Assembly (NCBI GenBank): GCA_944390765.1
Contig: CALXQM010000021.1
Coordinates: 44,609-108,608, forward strand
Reading direction: 5' to 3'
DNA: 64,000 nucleotides
Source: an uncultured Alphaproteobacteria bacterium
GTDB lineage: Bacteria > Pseudomonadota > Alphaproteobacteria > UBA3830
The notes beneath the pieces are model-generated. The model was not told where the DNA came from and searched no databases. It saw nothing but the letters and a program-made list of their open reading frames with translations. The position numbers were made by a program, and so were the translations under genes. Below, piece after piece: positions 1 to 12,176 of the stretch. Position 1 is the stretch's first letter. Each line of letters starts with the position of its first letter.

Positions 1-1014
1 AGCTAAATCATCTATTGCTGAAATTGCTGCTGAATTTAAAAATGAATCCGCTGTAGACATAATGACAGCTAATACTGCAGAAACAGCGATTCCTTTAATA
101 ACTACTGGAAGTGATTCACTAAGTACCTTTAAAAATACGGTGTTTGGATCTTCTATTCCAGGAAACAATATATAAGCACACAATCCGATAATTGATAAAA
201 TTACATAGAATGGAATATATAGTGCCGATGTCCATCTTAAAGAACTCCTAGCTTGTTTTACATCCTTAGCCATTAGAATTCTTTGAATATCAACAGACAG
301 AAAATTAGGAAATAAAAATGCAAAAACAGTAAACATATAACCATAAAATAATTTATTCGATGGGCCAACATTTAAATATTCTGGAGGTAATTTACTAATT
401 AAACCATTAAAACCGCCAACTTGTCCTAAAACAACGCTTGCAATTAAAGGAATCCCTATTATTAGAACACCAAATTGCACTGCATCAGTAAAAACAACAG
501 AACGAATTCCTCCAAATGCAGAATATGCTATAACTATTAAGCTTCCTATAATTGTTCCATAGATATGAGATACACCTAAAAGAGAATTACAAACATATCC
601 TATACAACTAACCTGTACAGCAACAAACCCCAATGTAAATAACATGTTAGAAATACCACAAACGATTCTTCCATATTTACCATATAGATTTTCCATAATC
701 TCACCTATAGATATTTTATCTGAAAAATCTTTTATAATCTTGGGGGCAACGAATTGTGCTGTAAAAAATACATTACCGCATTGCGCTATAGAAATTAATA
801 AAAATATAATACCAACACTATATGCTCTCTCTGTATCACCTAATAAATCATCTCCTCCTATACACGTAGCAAAAACTGTAGATAACATAGCTACAGTCGG
901 GAATGATTTATTGGAGACCGCAAAGTCACGCATTGTATTAACTCCGCGTCCACAAAAGAAGCCAACAGATAATGTAATTATCAAGTAAATACAAACAATA
1001 AATAAATCTATCAT
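1..1014 (-). CDS. Sodium:solute symporter (SSS family), C-terminus cut by window edge
   Basis: This is the N-terminal 338 codons of an inner-membrane Na+-coupled solute carrier; the gene runs off the left edge. My translation begins MIDLFIVCIYLII and has repeated hydrophobic segments. Two stretches are typical of the SSS family: AYSAFGGIRSVVFTDAVQF around residues 170-190, and an IMSTADSF segment near the cut end. The start ATG at 1014 follows a good GGAG box (1021-1024), 6-9 bases upstream. The substrate cannot be told from this fragment; proline, pantothenate or other small solutes are possible. The family call is secure; the substrate is unknown. Confidence 0.85.
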   Translation of the reverse strand, partial: MIDLFIVCIYLIITLSVGFFCGRGVNTMRDFAVSNKSFPTVAMLSTVFATCIGGDDLLGDTERAYSVGIIFLLISIAQCGNVFFTAQFVAPKIIKDFSDKISIGEIMENLYGKYGRIVCGISNMLFTLGFVAVQVSCIGYVCNSLLGVSHIYGTIIGSLIVIAYSAFGGIRSVVFTDAVQFGVLIIGIPLIASVVLGQVGGFNGLISKLPPEYLNVGPSNKLFYGYMFTVFAFLFPNFLSVDIQRILMAKDVKQARSSLRWTSALYIPFYVILSIIGLCAYILFPGIEDPNTVFLKVLSESLPVVIKGIAVSAVLAVIMSTADSFLNSAAISAIDDLA

Positions 1015-1257
1015 AATACATACTCCTTTCTACATTCCACCACCTTCTAAGTATTTAATGATTACATAATTTTATTTTGGAATGCAATATAGTTAAATGA
1101 ATTTTTTATATTTTTGTTAAATGTATAAATATATAATAAATATGATCTGATTTATAACTGAGTTGAAACAATTTTATAATAAAGTTAAAAAAATTTTTAC
1201 ATTGTAAAAAAAATAATATCCTTTTCAATTTTATAGAAATGTTTCTACATAAATTAA

Positions 1258-1830
1258 TTATTCTCCACCTGTAATTTTTAATGTTTCATAATCTATTGTA
1301 ACAGCTTTATTTCCCGTACTATTTCCATCTGCATCGTATAAAGTATAAACATCTGTTAATTTACTATATGAAAAAGCAAACAATATTATATCTCCCTTTT
1401 GTTTAAAAAAAGTAATTACTACATCAAAATATGTAGTCGTTTGTACCGGAACCGCTAGCCCCATTAAAATAATAATTCTTTTAATAATTACCGTTTCAAG
1501 AGGGTGTCCTTCACTTAAGTATTGTTGAATGCCTGGAATCCACTGTCCAGCTTTCATACAAACTAGAGTTTGTTTTGCTGTAATTCTACCATCTCCTCTT
1601 ATTTTTCCTGATGCATCATAAGTCATTAATCTGGTATGACCTGAATCTACCCAAATACAAGGAGCTGTATCTGTTCCATGAATATCTGTATTATCCAAAG
1701 AGCTTTGAAATAAATCGGGATTTGTTATAGTATATTGTGGAGTTTTAGCGGCTTGTACAGAATTTTGAGATATATCACTTGAACTTTGTGCTACATCGCC
1801 TGAACTACTAGTAAAATCTTCCCAGGACAT
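1258..1830 (-). CDS. Hypothetical protein downstream of the T6SS sheath gene; possible divergent Hcp-like tube protein
   Basis: A 190-residue protein lies 45 bases downstream of the TssB-TssC fusion, in the same direction and probably co-transcribed. Residues 1-50 are rich in Ser, Gln and Asp and look disordered. The rest is predicted mainly beta-strand, with a GHPLETVIIKRI segment near residue 108 and a C-terminus resembling a beta-barrel half. There is no signal peptide or membrane segment. In type VI loci the gene after tssC is commonly hcp (tssD), the inner-tube protein, and the size and beta-rich pattern are compatible. I see no diagnostic Hcp motif, so this assignment rests mainly on position. 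Confidence 0.4.
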   Translation of the reverse strand: MSWEDFTSSSGDVAQSSSDISQNSVQAAKTPQYTITNPDLFQSSLDNTDIHGTDTAPCIWVDSGHTRLMTYDASGKIRGDGRITAKQTLVCMKAGQWIPGIQQYLSEGHPLETVIIKRIIILMGLAVPVQTTTYFDVVITFFKQKGDIILFAFSYSKLTDVYTLYDADGNSTGNKAVTIDYETLKITGGE

Positions 1831-1875
1831 TTTTATTTCTCCATTACAAAACTACTCTTACTCATAAACTATCCT

Positions 1876-3951
1876 TTAACTTGCTGCTGGTGGTGGTAAA
1901 GTAGCGACTAAACGAATAGAAGCAGTTAGTTCTTCTAATTGAAAATGAGGTCGCAAATAAATTGTAGCCTTATAAGAACCTGGTTTTCCTGGAACATCAT
2001 AAACATCTACACGTGCTTCCCTTAAAGGAAACTTTGCTTTTAATTCTTGGTTAGCAGAATCATTCAGTAATACATAACTAGCTATCCAATTATTAAGATA
2101 CAAAGCAACATTATCTTTGGTTAAAAATGAACCAACTTTATCTCTCATAATTGCTTTTACGTAATGAGCGAATCTAGAAGCACACAATAAATAAGGCAAT
2201 CTAGCACTTAAAGAAGCGTTGGCATTAGCATCATCTGTGTTATATATTTTTGGTTTTTGAGCTGTCTGACATCCAAAAAAAGCTGCATAATCTGTCCCTT
2301 TACTATGGCATATAGGTAAAAATCCTAGATTACTTAATTCTTTTTCTCTTCGATCTGTAATAGCAATTTCTGTTGGACATTTTAAAGCAGTATCTCCATC
2401 TGTCGTTTTAAAAGTATAAGCTGGTAAACCTTCTACTAAACCTCCTCCTTCAACTCCTCTAATTGCAGCTGGCCATTTATATAAAGAAAAAGCATAACCT
2501 ATTTTCTGAGCCATAACAAAAGCTGCATTTCCCCAACAAAATTGAGAATTATCTGCCCCATCTATTTCTTCAACAAAATTCATACCATCTACAGGCAATG
2601 TATCCGGACCATAAGGTAACCTCATTAATACTCTAGGAAGAGCTAAAGCTACGTAACGTGAATCTTCTGAATCTCTAAAAGAATTCCATTTTATCATTTC
2701 TGTACTATCGAAAGTTTTAGCTAAGTCTCTTGGTTCTCCTAAATGAGAAAAACTATCCATATCAAATAGCCTTGGATGAGCGGCGGCAATAAACGGAGCA
2801 TGAGCTGCTGCTGCGACATTTGAAATTTTGCTCAATAATAGAATATCCTGAGGATGCCTAGTAAATTCATATGCTCCTATTAAACAAGAGTAAGGATGTC
2901 CGCCGAAAGTACCATATTCTTCTTCATAGACTTTTTTAAATAATTGACTTTGATCAAATTCAACAGCCTGTTCTAAATCATCCATTAATTCTTTTTTAGT
3001 AACGTTCATTATCCTAATTTTTAAATGCGTAGAGGTTTCTGTGTTCATTATCAAATAATGCAAAGCTCTCCATGTTCCTTCTAAAGCTTGGAAAGTAGGA
3101 CAATGTAAAATTTCATTGATTTGTGCGCTTAATAACTTATCAATTTTTATAATGCAATTTTCAGTAAATGTTAGAGGATTACGTATTTCATTCGGTTTTT
3201 CTTTTTCTACCTGGTTAAGAAACTCTACAATCATTGCGCAGGCATAAAGCTCTAGGCTTGGTTCTCTTGCTAAGCGACCATCAGTAAAAATCTCCTTTAA
3301 AATTTCTCTTTTAGAAGCATTTTTATCATCATTTAAATCTGACTCTTTATAAATTGATTTATTACTATTATCTTTTTCATCAGTTTGAACTGCATTAATG
3401 TCATCTGTAGGAGATGTTATAAAATCTTCTGTTATATGCTGCTTATTTGCTTTCAATAATGTTTCAATTTGATTTTTTAGAGTTTTTTTAAGACTATTGT
3501 CTTTTACAATTTCCTTTAATTGCTCTTGTAAAACGTCATTTCCTTCCATTTTAACAGCTAAATCATTTAATTTTATACGGGCGTCGTAAATTTTTTTTAA
3601 TTTTGGTACTTGTTTAGCTATACTAATCGGTCCGAAATCATCCATATGTTTAAAAAATAGCTCTGCATTAAGAAAATCTTCTCCATCATTTAGTACATTC
3701 TTAACCTGTATAGCTAAGCGAGGGTTTATGCTTATCATGAATTCTGGTAAGTTATCACGATCAACTTCAACAAATTTTCTCATTTTTATAGGGGGTAATG
3801 GATCAGTTACCATTCCAGATAAATCCGCCAAAACACCAAATACAAATGGAAGTTCTTTCATGACAATGGCATTACCAATTTCGACATCATAAGTAATTTG
3901 TACTCTAGGTGGTCTCACCCTATCTAAAATATGTTGTGTACTTTCTACCAT
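1876..3951 (-). CDS. Type VI secretion contractile sheath, TssB-TssC fusion
   Basis: This 691-residue protein contains both sheath subunits in one chain. Residues about 5-170 match TssB (VipA/IglA): a PRV-I-YDVEIG start, KELPFVFGVLADLSG, a KFVEVDRDN motif, and an AKQVPKL-KK-YDAR segment. Residues about 171-215 form an acidic, Asn/Lys-rich linker. Residues about 216-691 match TssC (VipB/IglB): an ALEGTWRALHYL motif, the EYGTFGGHPYSCLIG-YEF region and a C-terminal beta-rich domain. TssB (about 160 aa) and TssC (about 490 aa) are normally separate adjacent genes. No Met occurs between the end of TssB and residue 240, so separate initiation of TssC is unlikely. No other certain tss gene is in the window. 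The protein would form the cytoplasmic contractile sheath. Confidence 0.9.
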   Translation of the reverse strand: MVESTQHILDRVRPPRVQITYDVEIGNAIVMKELPFVFGVLADLSGMVTDPLPPIKMRKFVEVDRDNLPEFMISINPRLAIQVKNVLNDGEDFLNAELFFKHMDDFGPISIAKQVPKLKKIYDARIKLNDLAVKMEGNDVLQEQLKEIVKDNSLKKTLKNQIETLLKANKQHITEDFITSPTDDINAVQTDEKDNSNKSIYKESDLNDDKNASKREILKEIFTDGRLAREPSLELYACAMIVEFLNQVEKEKPNEIRNPLTFTENCIIKIDKLLSAQINEILHCPTFQALEGTWRALHYLIMNTETSTHLKIRIMNVTKKELMDDLEQAVEFDQSQLFKKVYEEEYGTFGGHPYSCLIGAYEFTRHPQDILLLSKISNVAAAAHAPFIAAAHPRLFDMDSFSHLGEPRDLAKTFDSTEMIKWNSFRDSEDSRYVALALPRVLMRLPYGPDTLPVDGMNFVEEIDGADNSQFCWGNAAFVMAQKIGYAFSLYKWPAAIRGVEGGGLVEGLPAYTFKTTDGDTALKCPTEIAITDRREKELSNLGFLPICHSKGTDYAAFFGCQTAQKPKIYNTDDANANASLSARLPYLLCASRFAHYVKAIMRDKVGSFLTKDNVALYLNNWIASYVLLNDSANQELKAKFPLREARVDVYDVPGKPGSYKATIYLRPHFQLEELTASIRLVATLPPPAAS

Positions 3952-4037
3952 TACTACACCTTTTCATCTAATCTATAGCTATAAACGCTTCTATACTTTG
4001 ATTAGAATATATAAAATATGTTTATAATAAGTTAATT

Positions 4038-5969
4038 TTAAAAAAAAGTTATTGGATCAATATCTATTTGAATTCTAACATTTTTAGGAATGCTCAAAGA
4101 CTCTATCCACTTAGATATTTCTATATTTAGAGAATTTTTTTTCAAAGATTTTAATAAAATCCGCCATCGAAATCTTCCCCTTAATAGAAACATAGGGGCA
4201 GGGGCAGGACCAAAAATCTTAATATTTTTAGGACATGTATTTCTTAATAATCTAGTGGCTTTTTCAGTCATTTCTTTATTAGTACCGGATATAATTAATG
4301 ATGCAAATTTTGAAAATGGAGGTAGAGAATATTTTTTTCGATTATATGCTTCAAGCTCCATAAAATTAGATTGTTCTCCTTGTTTTAAGATTTCAAATAA
4401 TGGATGACTAATGTTAAATGTTTGAATAATAATTTCTCCTGGCTTGTCCCCTCTTCCTGCTCTGCCTGCAACTTGGTTTATCATTTGATATGTCTTTTCT
4501 GCTGAACGTAAATCCGCTCCATTTAATCCCAAATCTCCATCAATTACTCCAACTAAAGTAATATTTGGAAAATGATGTCCCTTCGCTAAAATTTGCGTTC
4601 CAATAACAATATCAACTGTGCCTAATTGGATATTCTCAATAATTTGAGAAGCTTCTTTTTCTGACGAAAAAGTATCAGATGAAGCTATTTCTATATTGGC
4701 TTCTGGAAATTTTCTGCACAGTTCATCATAAACTCGCTCCACTCCAGGGCCAAATGGAATGTATGAATCTTCAGCAGAACAATTTTTGCAATTTTTAGGA
4801 ATGCTTTCCATATGACCGCAATAATGACAAATCAATTTATCATTTCTTTTGTGATAAACTAACCAAGTGGAACAATTCGGACAAGAAATCTTCTCTCCAC
4901 AATTTTTACATAAAGTAATTGGCGCATAACCTCTTCTATTTAGATATATGAGGGCTTGTTCTTTTTTTTCTAATCTTAATTTTAAAGCATAAAATAATGG
5001 AATAGAAATAAATCCATCAAATTTATTCTGCTTCATATCTATTAATTTTATATTTGGAAGTAGAGAATTACCATAGCGTTTTTTTATATTGAAATAGCCA
5101 TATTTACCTTCTTTTGCGTTTACATAACTTTCAATAGATGGAGTAGCAGAGGATAAAATGATTGGAATATTTGTAAGATGAGCTAAAACAACAGCCATAT
5201 CTCGAGCATTATAAAATCCACCTTCTTCTTGTTTATAAGATGAATCATGTTCTTCATCTACCACTATCAAACCTAAATTTTTAAATGGAATAAAAATAGC
5301 TGATCTAGCCCCAATAATTACACATTTTTCACCGCTATTTGCTTTCAACCAAGCCATACGTCTATTTTTTGGTGTTATAGAAGAGTTCCAAACAATAGGT
5401 AGAATTCCAAAATATTTTGCTATTCTTTGAACCATTTGTTTACTTAAAGCAATTTCTGGAAATAGAATTAATATTTGTTTGTCTTTATCAAATAATTCTT
5501 TTGCTTTCTTTAAATAAACTTCTGTTTTTCCGCTACCTGTTACACCTTCTAATAAAAAAGGCTTATTACCATTATTATTAATTGATTCTAAAGCTTTCAA
5601 TTGATCATTGTTAAGCTCAATAGGTTTATAATCTAAAATATGTTCAGATTCGGATAAAATTAGCTTTTTTTTAAGATTAAATAGAGTTTTTTCCGCTAAT
5701 ATCATTTTTAGAACCATTCCACGTGGAATTAATGTATAAGCGGAAACCCAATTTAAAAAAGAAATATAAATTGTCCCTATATTATAAGAATAAATTTTTT
5801 CAATATGTTTTAATTCCTTGTTAGTAATAGAGTCATCATGAATAACAACTCCTTCAATAAGGCGATTACCAAAAGGAATTTTCACAATTGTTCCATCAGA
5901 AATATCGTTTTCTGATTCATATAAAAAACCATGGTTTAAAGGTACTGTTGGAAGAACTGATATTTTCAT
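4038..5969 (-). CDS. priA: Primosomal protein N' (replication restart helicase PriA)
   Basis: This 643-residue superfamily 2 helicase reloads the replisome at stalled forks. The N-terminal DNA-binding region is short. The Walker A motif is GVTGSGKTEVYL at about 142-153, and the DEAH-type box reads DEEHDSSYK. A cysteine-rich zinc-binding insert follows, with CKNCGEKISCPNC then CHYCG and CKNC pairs, which is diagnostic for PriA. The C-terminus carries the QVAGRAGRG helicase motif and the conserved PPF segment. It is somewhat shorter than the roughly 730 residues of the E. coli protein. It lies 86 bases upstream of the sheath fusion on the same strand, but a shared operon is not evident. Confidence 0.95.
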   Translation of the reverse strand: MKISVLPTVPLNHGFLYESENDISDGTIVKIPFGNRLIEGVVIHDDSITNKELKHIEKIYSYNIGTIYISFLNWVSAYTLIPRGMVLKMILAEKTLFNLKKKLILSESEHILDYKPIELNNDQLKALESINNNGNKPFLLEGVTGSGKTEVYLKKAKELFDKDKQILILFPEIALSKQMVQRIAKYFGILPIVWNSSITPKNRRMAWLKANSGEKCVIIGARSAIFIPFKNLGLIVVDEEHDSSYKQEEGGFYNARDMAVVLAHLTNIPIILSSATPSIESYVNAKEGKYGYFNIKKRYGNSLLPNIKLIDMKQNKFDGFISIPLFYALKLRLEKKEQALIYLNRRGYAPITLCKNCGEKISCPNCSTWLVYHKRNDKLICHYCGHMESIPKNCKNCSAEDSYIPFGPGVERVYDELCRKFPEANIEIASSDTFSSEKEASQIIENIQLGTVDIVIGTQILAKGHHFPNITLVGVIDGDLGLNGADLRSAEKTYQMINQVAGRAGRGDKPGEIIIQTFNISHPLFEILKQGEQSNFMELEAYNRKKYSLPPFSKFASLIISGTNKEMTEKATRLLRNTCPKNIKIFGPAPAPMFLLRGRFRWRILLKSLKKNSLNIEISKWIESLSIPKNVRIQIDIDPITFF

Positions 5970-6878
5970 AAGTACGAATATTATTAAAGCTATTATATAT
6001 TATAAATGCGTTTTTAAAAATAAGTTAATAAATAGAGTAAATCTTTTTTTACCCTTCAGAATTTCTATTATAATTCTATTTATTATTTTGGCTCTTTATA
6101 ATGAAGAAAACAAAAGAAATGCTTTGTATTTTGAGCGATTATCCTTTTGCATTTAGCATCCTTCTGTACGCTCTACCTCATTCTGAGTGAAAACACATCT
6201 CTCTTAGCGTCATTCTGAGCAAATGAAGTGAGCGTGAGAATCCATTTACTTATACTTAACGTCTCAGACTACGATACAGTACCGTTATGGATTGCCACGT
6301 CGATTCACTCCTCGTGATAACGAAAGAGGGTATCTCTCGTAATGACGCTGTAATTAGGAAGCTTTTTTTAATTATGCAGGATAATGAATGCTCTTTGCAA
6401 TTATAAAAAGCGAAAGAGGCTAAACTATATAAGCTTCACCTCTTCCGTTTGTCACGTGGTAATTCGTAAAATAATGCAAACAGTAGCATGATGAAAGTAT
6501 GAAAATGGATTCTCACACTCACTTCATTCTCTCAGAATGACGTAAAGAGGGAAAATGACAATAGACATGGAAACGTTCAGCATGACACAAGGTAAAGTAA
6601 GAATGCATGTCGACCAGAATATGAAACAATATAGACCCGCTTCTTCAGTTTTTCTTTATTAAAAGGAAAACTCATAATAGTACGGGACATGAGGAAAAGC
6701 CTTCCGAATGGTATTGTGCATGAATAACGATAAACTATTATGCGGATATATTTACTTAGAATAGCGCTGTTCAAAATAGTATTGAGTAGGACAATCATTA
6801 TAAAGCTATTAATATAATATTTAAAAAATAAAATACTTACAAGACTAACAAAATAATCACGGAATATAAAAAATAAGA
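5970..6878. other. Gene-poor gap holding copies of the intergenic repeat family
   Basis: About 0.9 kb with no convincing gene lies between priA and the tRNA pair. Several copies of the window's dispersed repeat are here: unit A at about 6208-6243, unit B at about 6290-6321, and an inverted unit A at about 6507-6543, so the ends of this gap are partly self-complementary. A 120-codon reading frame on the minus strand (6577-6939) starts inside the tRNA-Thr gene and has no support. The remainder is AT-rich spacer. Confidence 0.6.
6208..6543. repeat. Intergenic palindromic repeat, copy 1 (direct and inverted units)
   Basis: It contains CATTCTGAGCAAATGAAG followed by GAGCGTGAGAATCC (unit A, about 6208-6243), then ATTGCCACGTCGATTCACTC and CTCGTGATAACGA (unit B, about 6290-6321). 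A second, inverted unit A lies at 6507-6543. The same units recur near 21.2, 45.3 and 55.6 kb, always between genes. It is markedly less AT-rich than its surroundings. Confidence 0.7.
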
Positions 6879-6953
<75 letters not shown>

Positions 6954-6958
6954 CAATA

Positions 6959-7044
6959 TGGTGCCCGTGGAGGGACTTGAACCCCCACGACCGATTGGTC
7001 AGCAGATTTTAAGTCTGCAGCGTCTACCATTCCGCCACACGGGC
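6959..7044 (-). tRNA. tRNA-Leu (TAA)
   Basis: The reverse complement begins GCCCGTGTGGCGGAATGG and ends with GGGCACCA. The acceptor GCCCGTG pairs with CACGGGC. The anticodon stem GCAGA/TCTGC encloses CTTAAAA, giving anticodon TAA. A long variable arm, as expected for a class II leucine tRNA, is present, and CCA is encoded. It sits just upstream of tRNA-Thr in the same direction. Confidence 0.93.
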
Positions 7045-7136
7045 ATAAGACACAAAAAGAATCTATCATTAAAATAGTATCTTATCAATAGAGAAATTTA
7101 AAAATAAACTGCCAATAGTAATATTATTATCTTAAC

Positions 7137-7379
7137 CTACTCATCTAAAATCAAAGTTGCATTATTAGAAGCAAAGTGACATAAACCTGAATTTATATTA
7201 AATAAAATTGGTTCAGTTTGGTTTTCTAAACGAATTTTAATAATCCCTTTACATAATTTTGTTAAAATAGAGATATGGTTCGGTAAAATAGTAATTTCAC
7301 CCTCTATAGTAGGTAAAGTTACACTTTTTACTTTGCCATCAAATAATTTTTTGGAAAGATTTAATATTTTAACGTGCAA
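7137..7379 (-). CDS. atpC: ATP synthase F1 epsilon subunit, short form
   Basis: This 80-residue protein is the last gene of the atpHAGDC operon, three bases after atpD. It covers only the N-terminal beta-sandwich domain (VTLPTIEGEITILPNH motif near residues 20-35), which contacts gamma and the c-ring. Typical epsilon subunits have about 130 residues, including a C-terminal pair of helices that can inhibit ATP hydrolysis. That region is absent here, and the stop codon lies cleanly after the sandwich. Short epsilons are known in some alphaproteobacteria; this one is near the minimum. The function in coupling is probably kept, but helical auto-inhibition is probably lost. Confidence 0.88.
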   Translation of the reverse strand: MHVKILNLSKKLFDGKVKSVTLPTIEGEITILPNHISILTKLCKGIIKIRLENQTEPILFNINSGLCHFASNNATLILDE

Positions 7380-7381
7380 AA

Positions 7382-9676
<2,295 letters not shown>

Positions 9677-9677
<1 letters not shown>

Positions 9678-11221
9678 TATGCAACTTTTACCTTTTTAAA
9701 ATCTTCGAGATAAGCCTGAAGTAAGTTATTTAACTTTTCTTCGATTTCCGGACTAATTTTTTTCTGTTTATTGATATCAGAAATAACATCATTTGCTTCA
9801 CGTTTAATTCTATCTATAACATAAGATTCAAAATGCTTAACATCATCCAAATCTATATTATCCAAATAACCGTGTACACCAAGATAAATGCTTATAACTT
9901 GTTCTTCTACCGGCATAGGAGAATATTGAGGTTGTTTTAAAATTTCCGTCAATCTTTCTCCACGAGATATTAATTGTTTACTGGATGCATCTAGATCCGA
10001 AGCAAATTGAGCAAAACTCGCCATTTCACGATACTGAGCCAATTCTAATTTTATCTTTCCAGCAACTTGCTTCATACACTTTGTTTGAGCAGCAGAACCA
10101 ACTCGACTAACAGATGCGCCAGCATTAATAGCTGGGCGAACTCCTTTATAAAACAAATCTGTTTCTAAGAAAATCTGTCCATCTGTAATTGAAATAACAT
10201 TTGTCGGAATATAAGCTGACATATCTCCAGCTTGAGTTTCAATAATAGGTAAAGCAGTTAAAGAACCGCCACCACGAGTCGCGTCCAATTTTGCAGCCCT
10301 TTCAAGCAAACGAGAATGTAAATAAAAAACATCTCCTGGGTATGCTTCACGTCCAGGAGGTCTTCTTAATAATAACGACATTTGCCTATATGCAACCGCA
10401 TGCTTTGACAAATCATCATAAATTATAAGTGCATGCATGCCGTTGTCTCTAAAATACTCCCCCATAGCGCAACCAGCATATGGAGCTAAATATTGCATAG
10501 GAGCAACATCAGAAGCCGTGGCTGAAACAACTATAGTATAATCCATAGCGCCACTATCTGTTAAAGTTTTAACAATTTGAGCTACAGAAGATCTCTTTTG
10601 CCCAATAACTACATATATGCAATATAATTTTTCAGATTCAATATTTTTATCAAATGCATGTTTTTGATTTAAAATAGCATCAATTGCTATTGCAGTTTTA
10701 CCTGTTTGACGGTCACCAATAATTAACTCTCTTTGTCCCCTTCCAATTGGAACAATCGCATCAATTGCCTTTAACCCGGTCTGTACAGGTTCGAATACTG
10801 ATTTCCTTTCAACAATTCCAGGAGCTTTAATATCAACAGGTTTAAATTCATCGGTTTTTATTGCTCCTTTCCCATCAATCGGTTCACCTAATGCGTTAAC
10901 AACTCTTCCTAATAAAGATTTACCTACGGGAACTTCCATAATTTTATGAGTTCTACGAACTTCCATGCCTTCCCAGACACTTCGATCTTCACCAAAAAGA
11001 ACAATATCTACAGTGTCTTCACCTAAATTCATAGCTAAACCAGATGTACCTGATTCAAAAACTACTTCTTCATTCATTGCAATGTGTTCTAAACCATATA
11101 CTCTAGCTATACCATCACCAACAGATAATACTCGTCCGACTTCGACAAATTCAGGTTCACAATCGAAGTTTTGAATTCTTTCCTTTATTATAGAATCTAC
11201 TTCTGAAGGTTTAATATTCAT
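9677..11221 (-). CDS. atpA: ATP synthase F1 alpha subunit
   Basis: This 514-residue non-catalytic nucleotide-binding subunit of F1 has the Walker A segment [13 protein letters not shown] near residue 169 and the [20 protein letters not shown] signature. Length and domain order are standard. The start overlaps the end of atpH by 11 bases. It pairs with AtpD to make the alternating alpha3-beta3 ring. The F0 genes are not in this window, so they must lie elsewhere, as is usual for alphaproteobacteria. Confidence 0.97.
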
Positions 11222-11783
11222 AAATATCTCCTCTTATAGCGTTACCTAATCGAACTAATTTAGATTTCATAGAATAATCCAATACTTTTGAATGATATTG
11301 AATTTTAAATCCATCTATTAATGCATTATCGGCATTGAAAATAAGTTCTAAATCACCAGTAAAAATTGATTTTAATTTTTCTTCTAAATCTTTTTTCATT
11401 TTTTTATCAAAATTTTTAGCATATGTTATATAAAAAGTTTTTTTTCCATGTATAGAATCAGTAAAATTTCCATATGCCACACATATTTCAGGAAGTAATT
11501 CGAATCTTTTATTTTTTAGAAGCAGTTTTAAAAAATTACCTATTTCTCTACTTAACGATAACTCATTAATCATTTTCTGAACAAAATCAAAGCCATTTCT
11601 TGATAAGAGACTTAATCTTTTTAGTATTTTTTCTGAATCTTCTAATTTATTGATAAAATCTCCGATATTCTTTATTTGATTTAAAAACTTTTTCTCACAC
11701 TTCATCGTTAAAGACACTTCATAAAGAGATTTTACATATCTATGTACTACAGCGTTACCAATATTTAGGATTAAATCAGACAA
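11211..11783 (-). CDS. atpH: ATP synthase F1 delta subunit
   Basis: This 190-residue peripheral-stalk protein (the OSCP homologue) caps the alpha3-beta3 ring and links it to F0. The N-terminal helical domain begins near [10 protein letters not shown], and the conserved C-terminal pattern ending [18 protein letters not shown] is clear. The best start is a TTG at 11783 (SDLILNIGN follows), with an AAGGGG box about nine bases upstream; no ATG fits well. It is the first gene of the operon, and its end overlaps atpA. Confidence 0.92.
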   Translation of the reverse strand: MSDLILNIGNAVVHRYVKSLYEVSLTMKCEKKFLNQIKNIGDFINKLEDSEKILKRLSLLSRNGFDFVQKMINELSLSREIGNFLKLLLKNKRFELLPEICVAYGNFTDSIHGKKTFYITYAKNFDKKMKKDLEEKLKSIFTGDLELIFNADNALIDGFKIQYHSKVLDYSMKSKLVRLGNAIRGDIYEY

Positions 11784-11810
11784 TCCTATATCCCCTTATA
11801 ACCTTTAACT

Positions 11811-11840
11811 TATATAGCATAAAATTTAGAATAAGTCCAA
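11811..11840 (-). promoter_or_regulatory. Putative sigma-70 promoter of the atp operon
   Basis: On the minus strand a TTGGAC box (complement of 11835-11840) is followed by 18 bases and TATATA (complement of 11811-11816). Transcription would start near 11804, about 20 bases before the atpH start codon. This is a sequence match only. Confidence 0.5.
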
Positions 11841-12078
11841 TAATTGCATAATATAAAATTAAGATGAAAACATAAAGCGATTATTGAAAATAAATCAAGA
11901 TAAATATTAAAAAAAATACACAGAAAAATGTCTTGACATGTGTTTTTCATAGAAATTTTAAATAATTGTTCACAAAATAATAATTTCCTTATAAAACAAT
12001 AGGATATTTTTTTATATTTTCCTCTTGAAATCCAATAACATTATGAAAAATTAGGTTTTTTTTGATATATTCACCATA

Positions 12079-12099
12079 TTATCCACAAAGTTATCCACA
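12079..12099 (+). promoter_or_regulatory. Tandem DnaA boxes
   Basis: TTATCCACA occurs at 12079-12087 and again at 12091-12099, so the boxes are direct repeats 12 bases apart. Both equal the strict bacterial DnaA-box consensus. They lie in a strongly AT-rich gap of 450 bases. Two boxes 12 bases apart is an arrangement seen in DnaA-controlled sites, but an origin would usually hold more boxes. Confidence 0.6.
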
Positions 12100-12176
12100 A
12101 GCATATATGTTACTGAAAATACTTGAAACTTTTATCTAAAATAAAAATCAAAAGCATAAATTTGCATTAAATAATA

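Noticed and set aside
644..988. 114-codon plus-strand frame
   Set aside because: It is the antisense shadow of the truncated SSS-family symporter.
6208..6543. Repeat cluster considered as a CRISPR array
   Set aside because: Units are few, differ in length and orientation, have no regular unique spacers, and recur in other gaps; no cas gene is present.
11933..11955. Plus-strand TTGACA near 11933 as a promoter
   Set aside because: No good -10 box at the right distance and no plus-strand gene follows.
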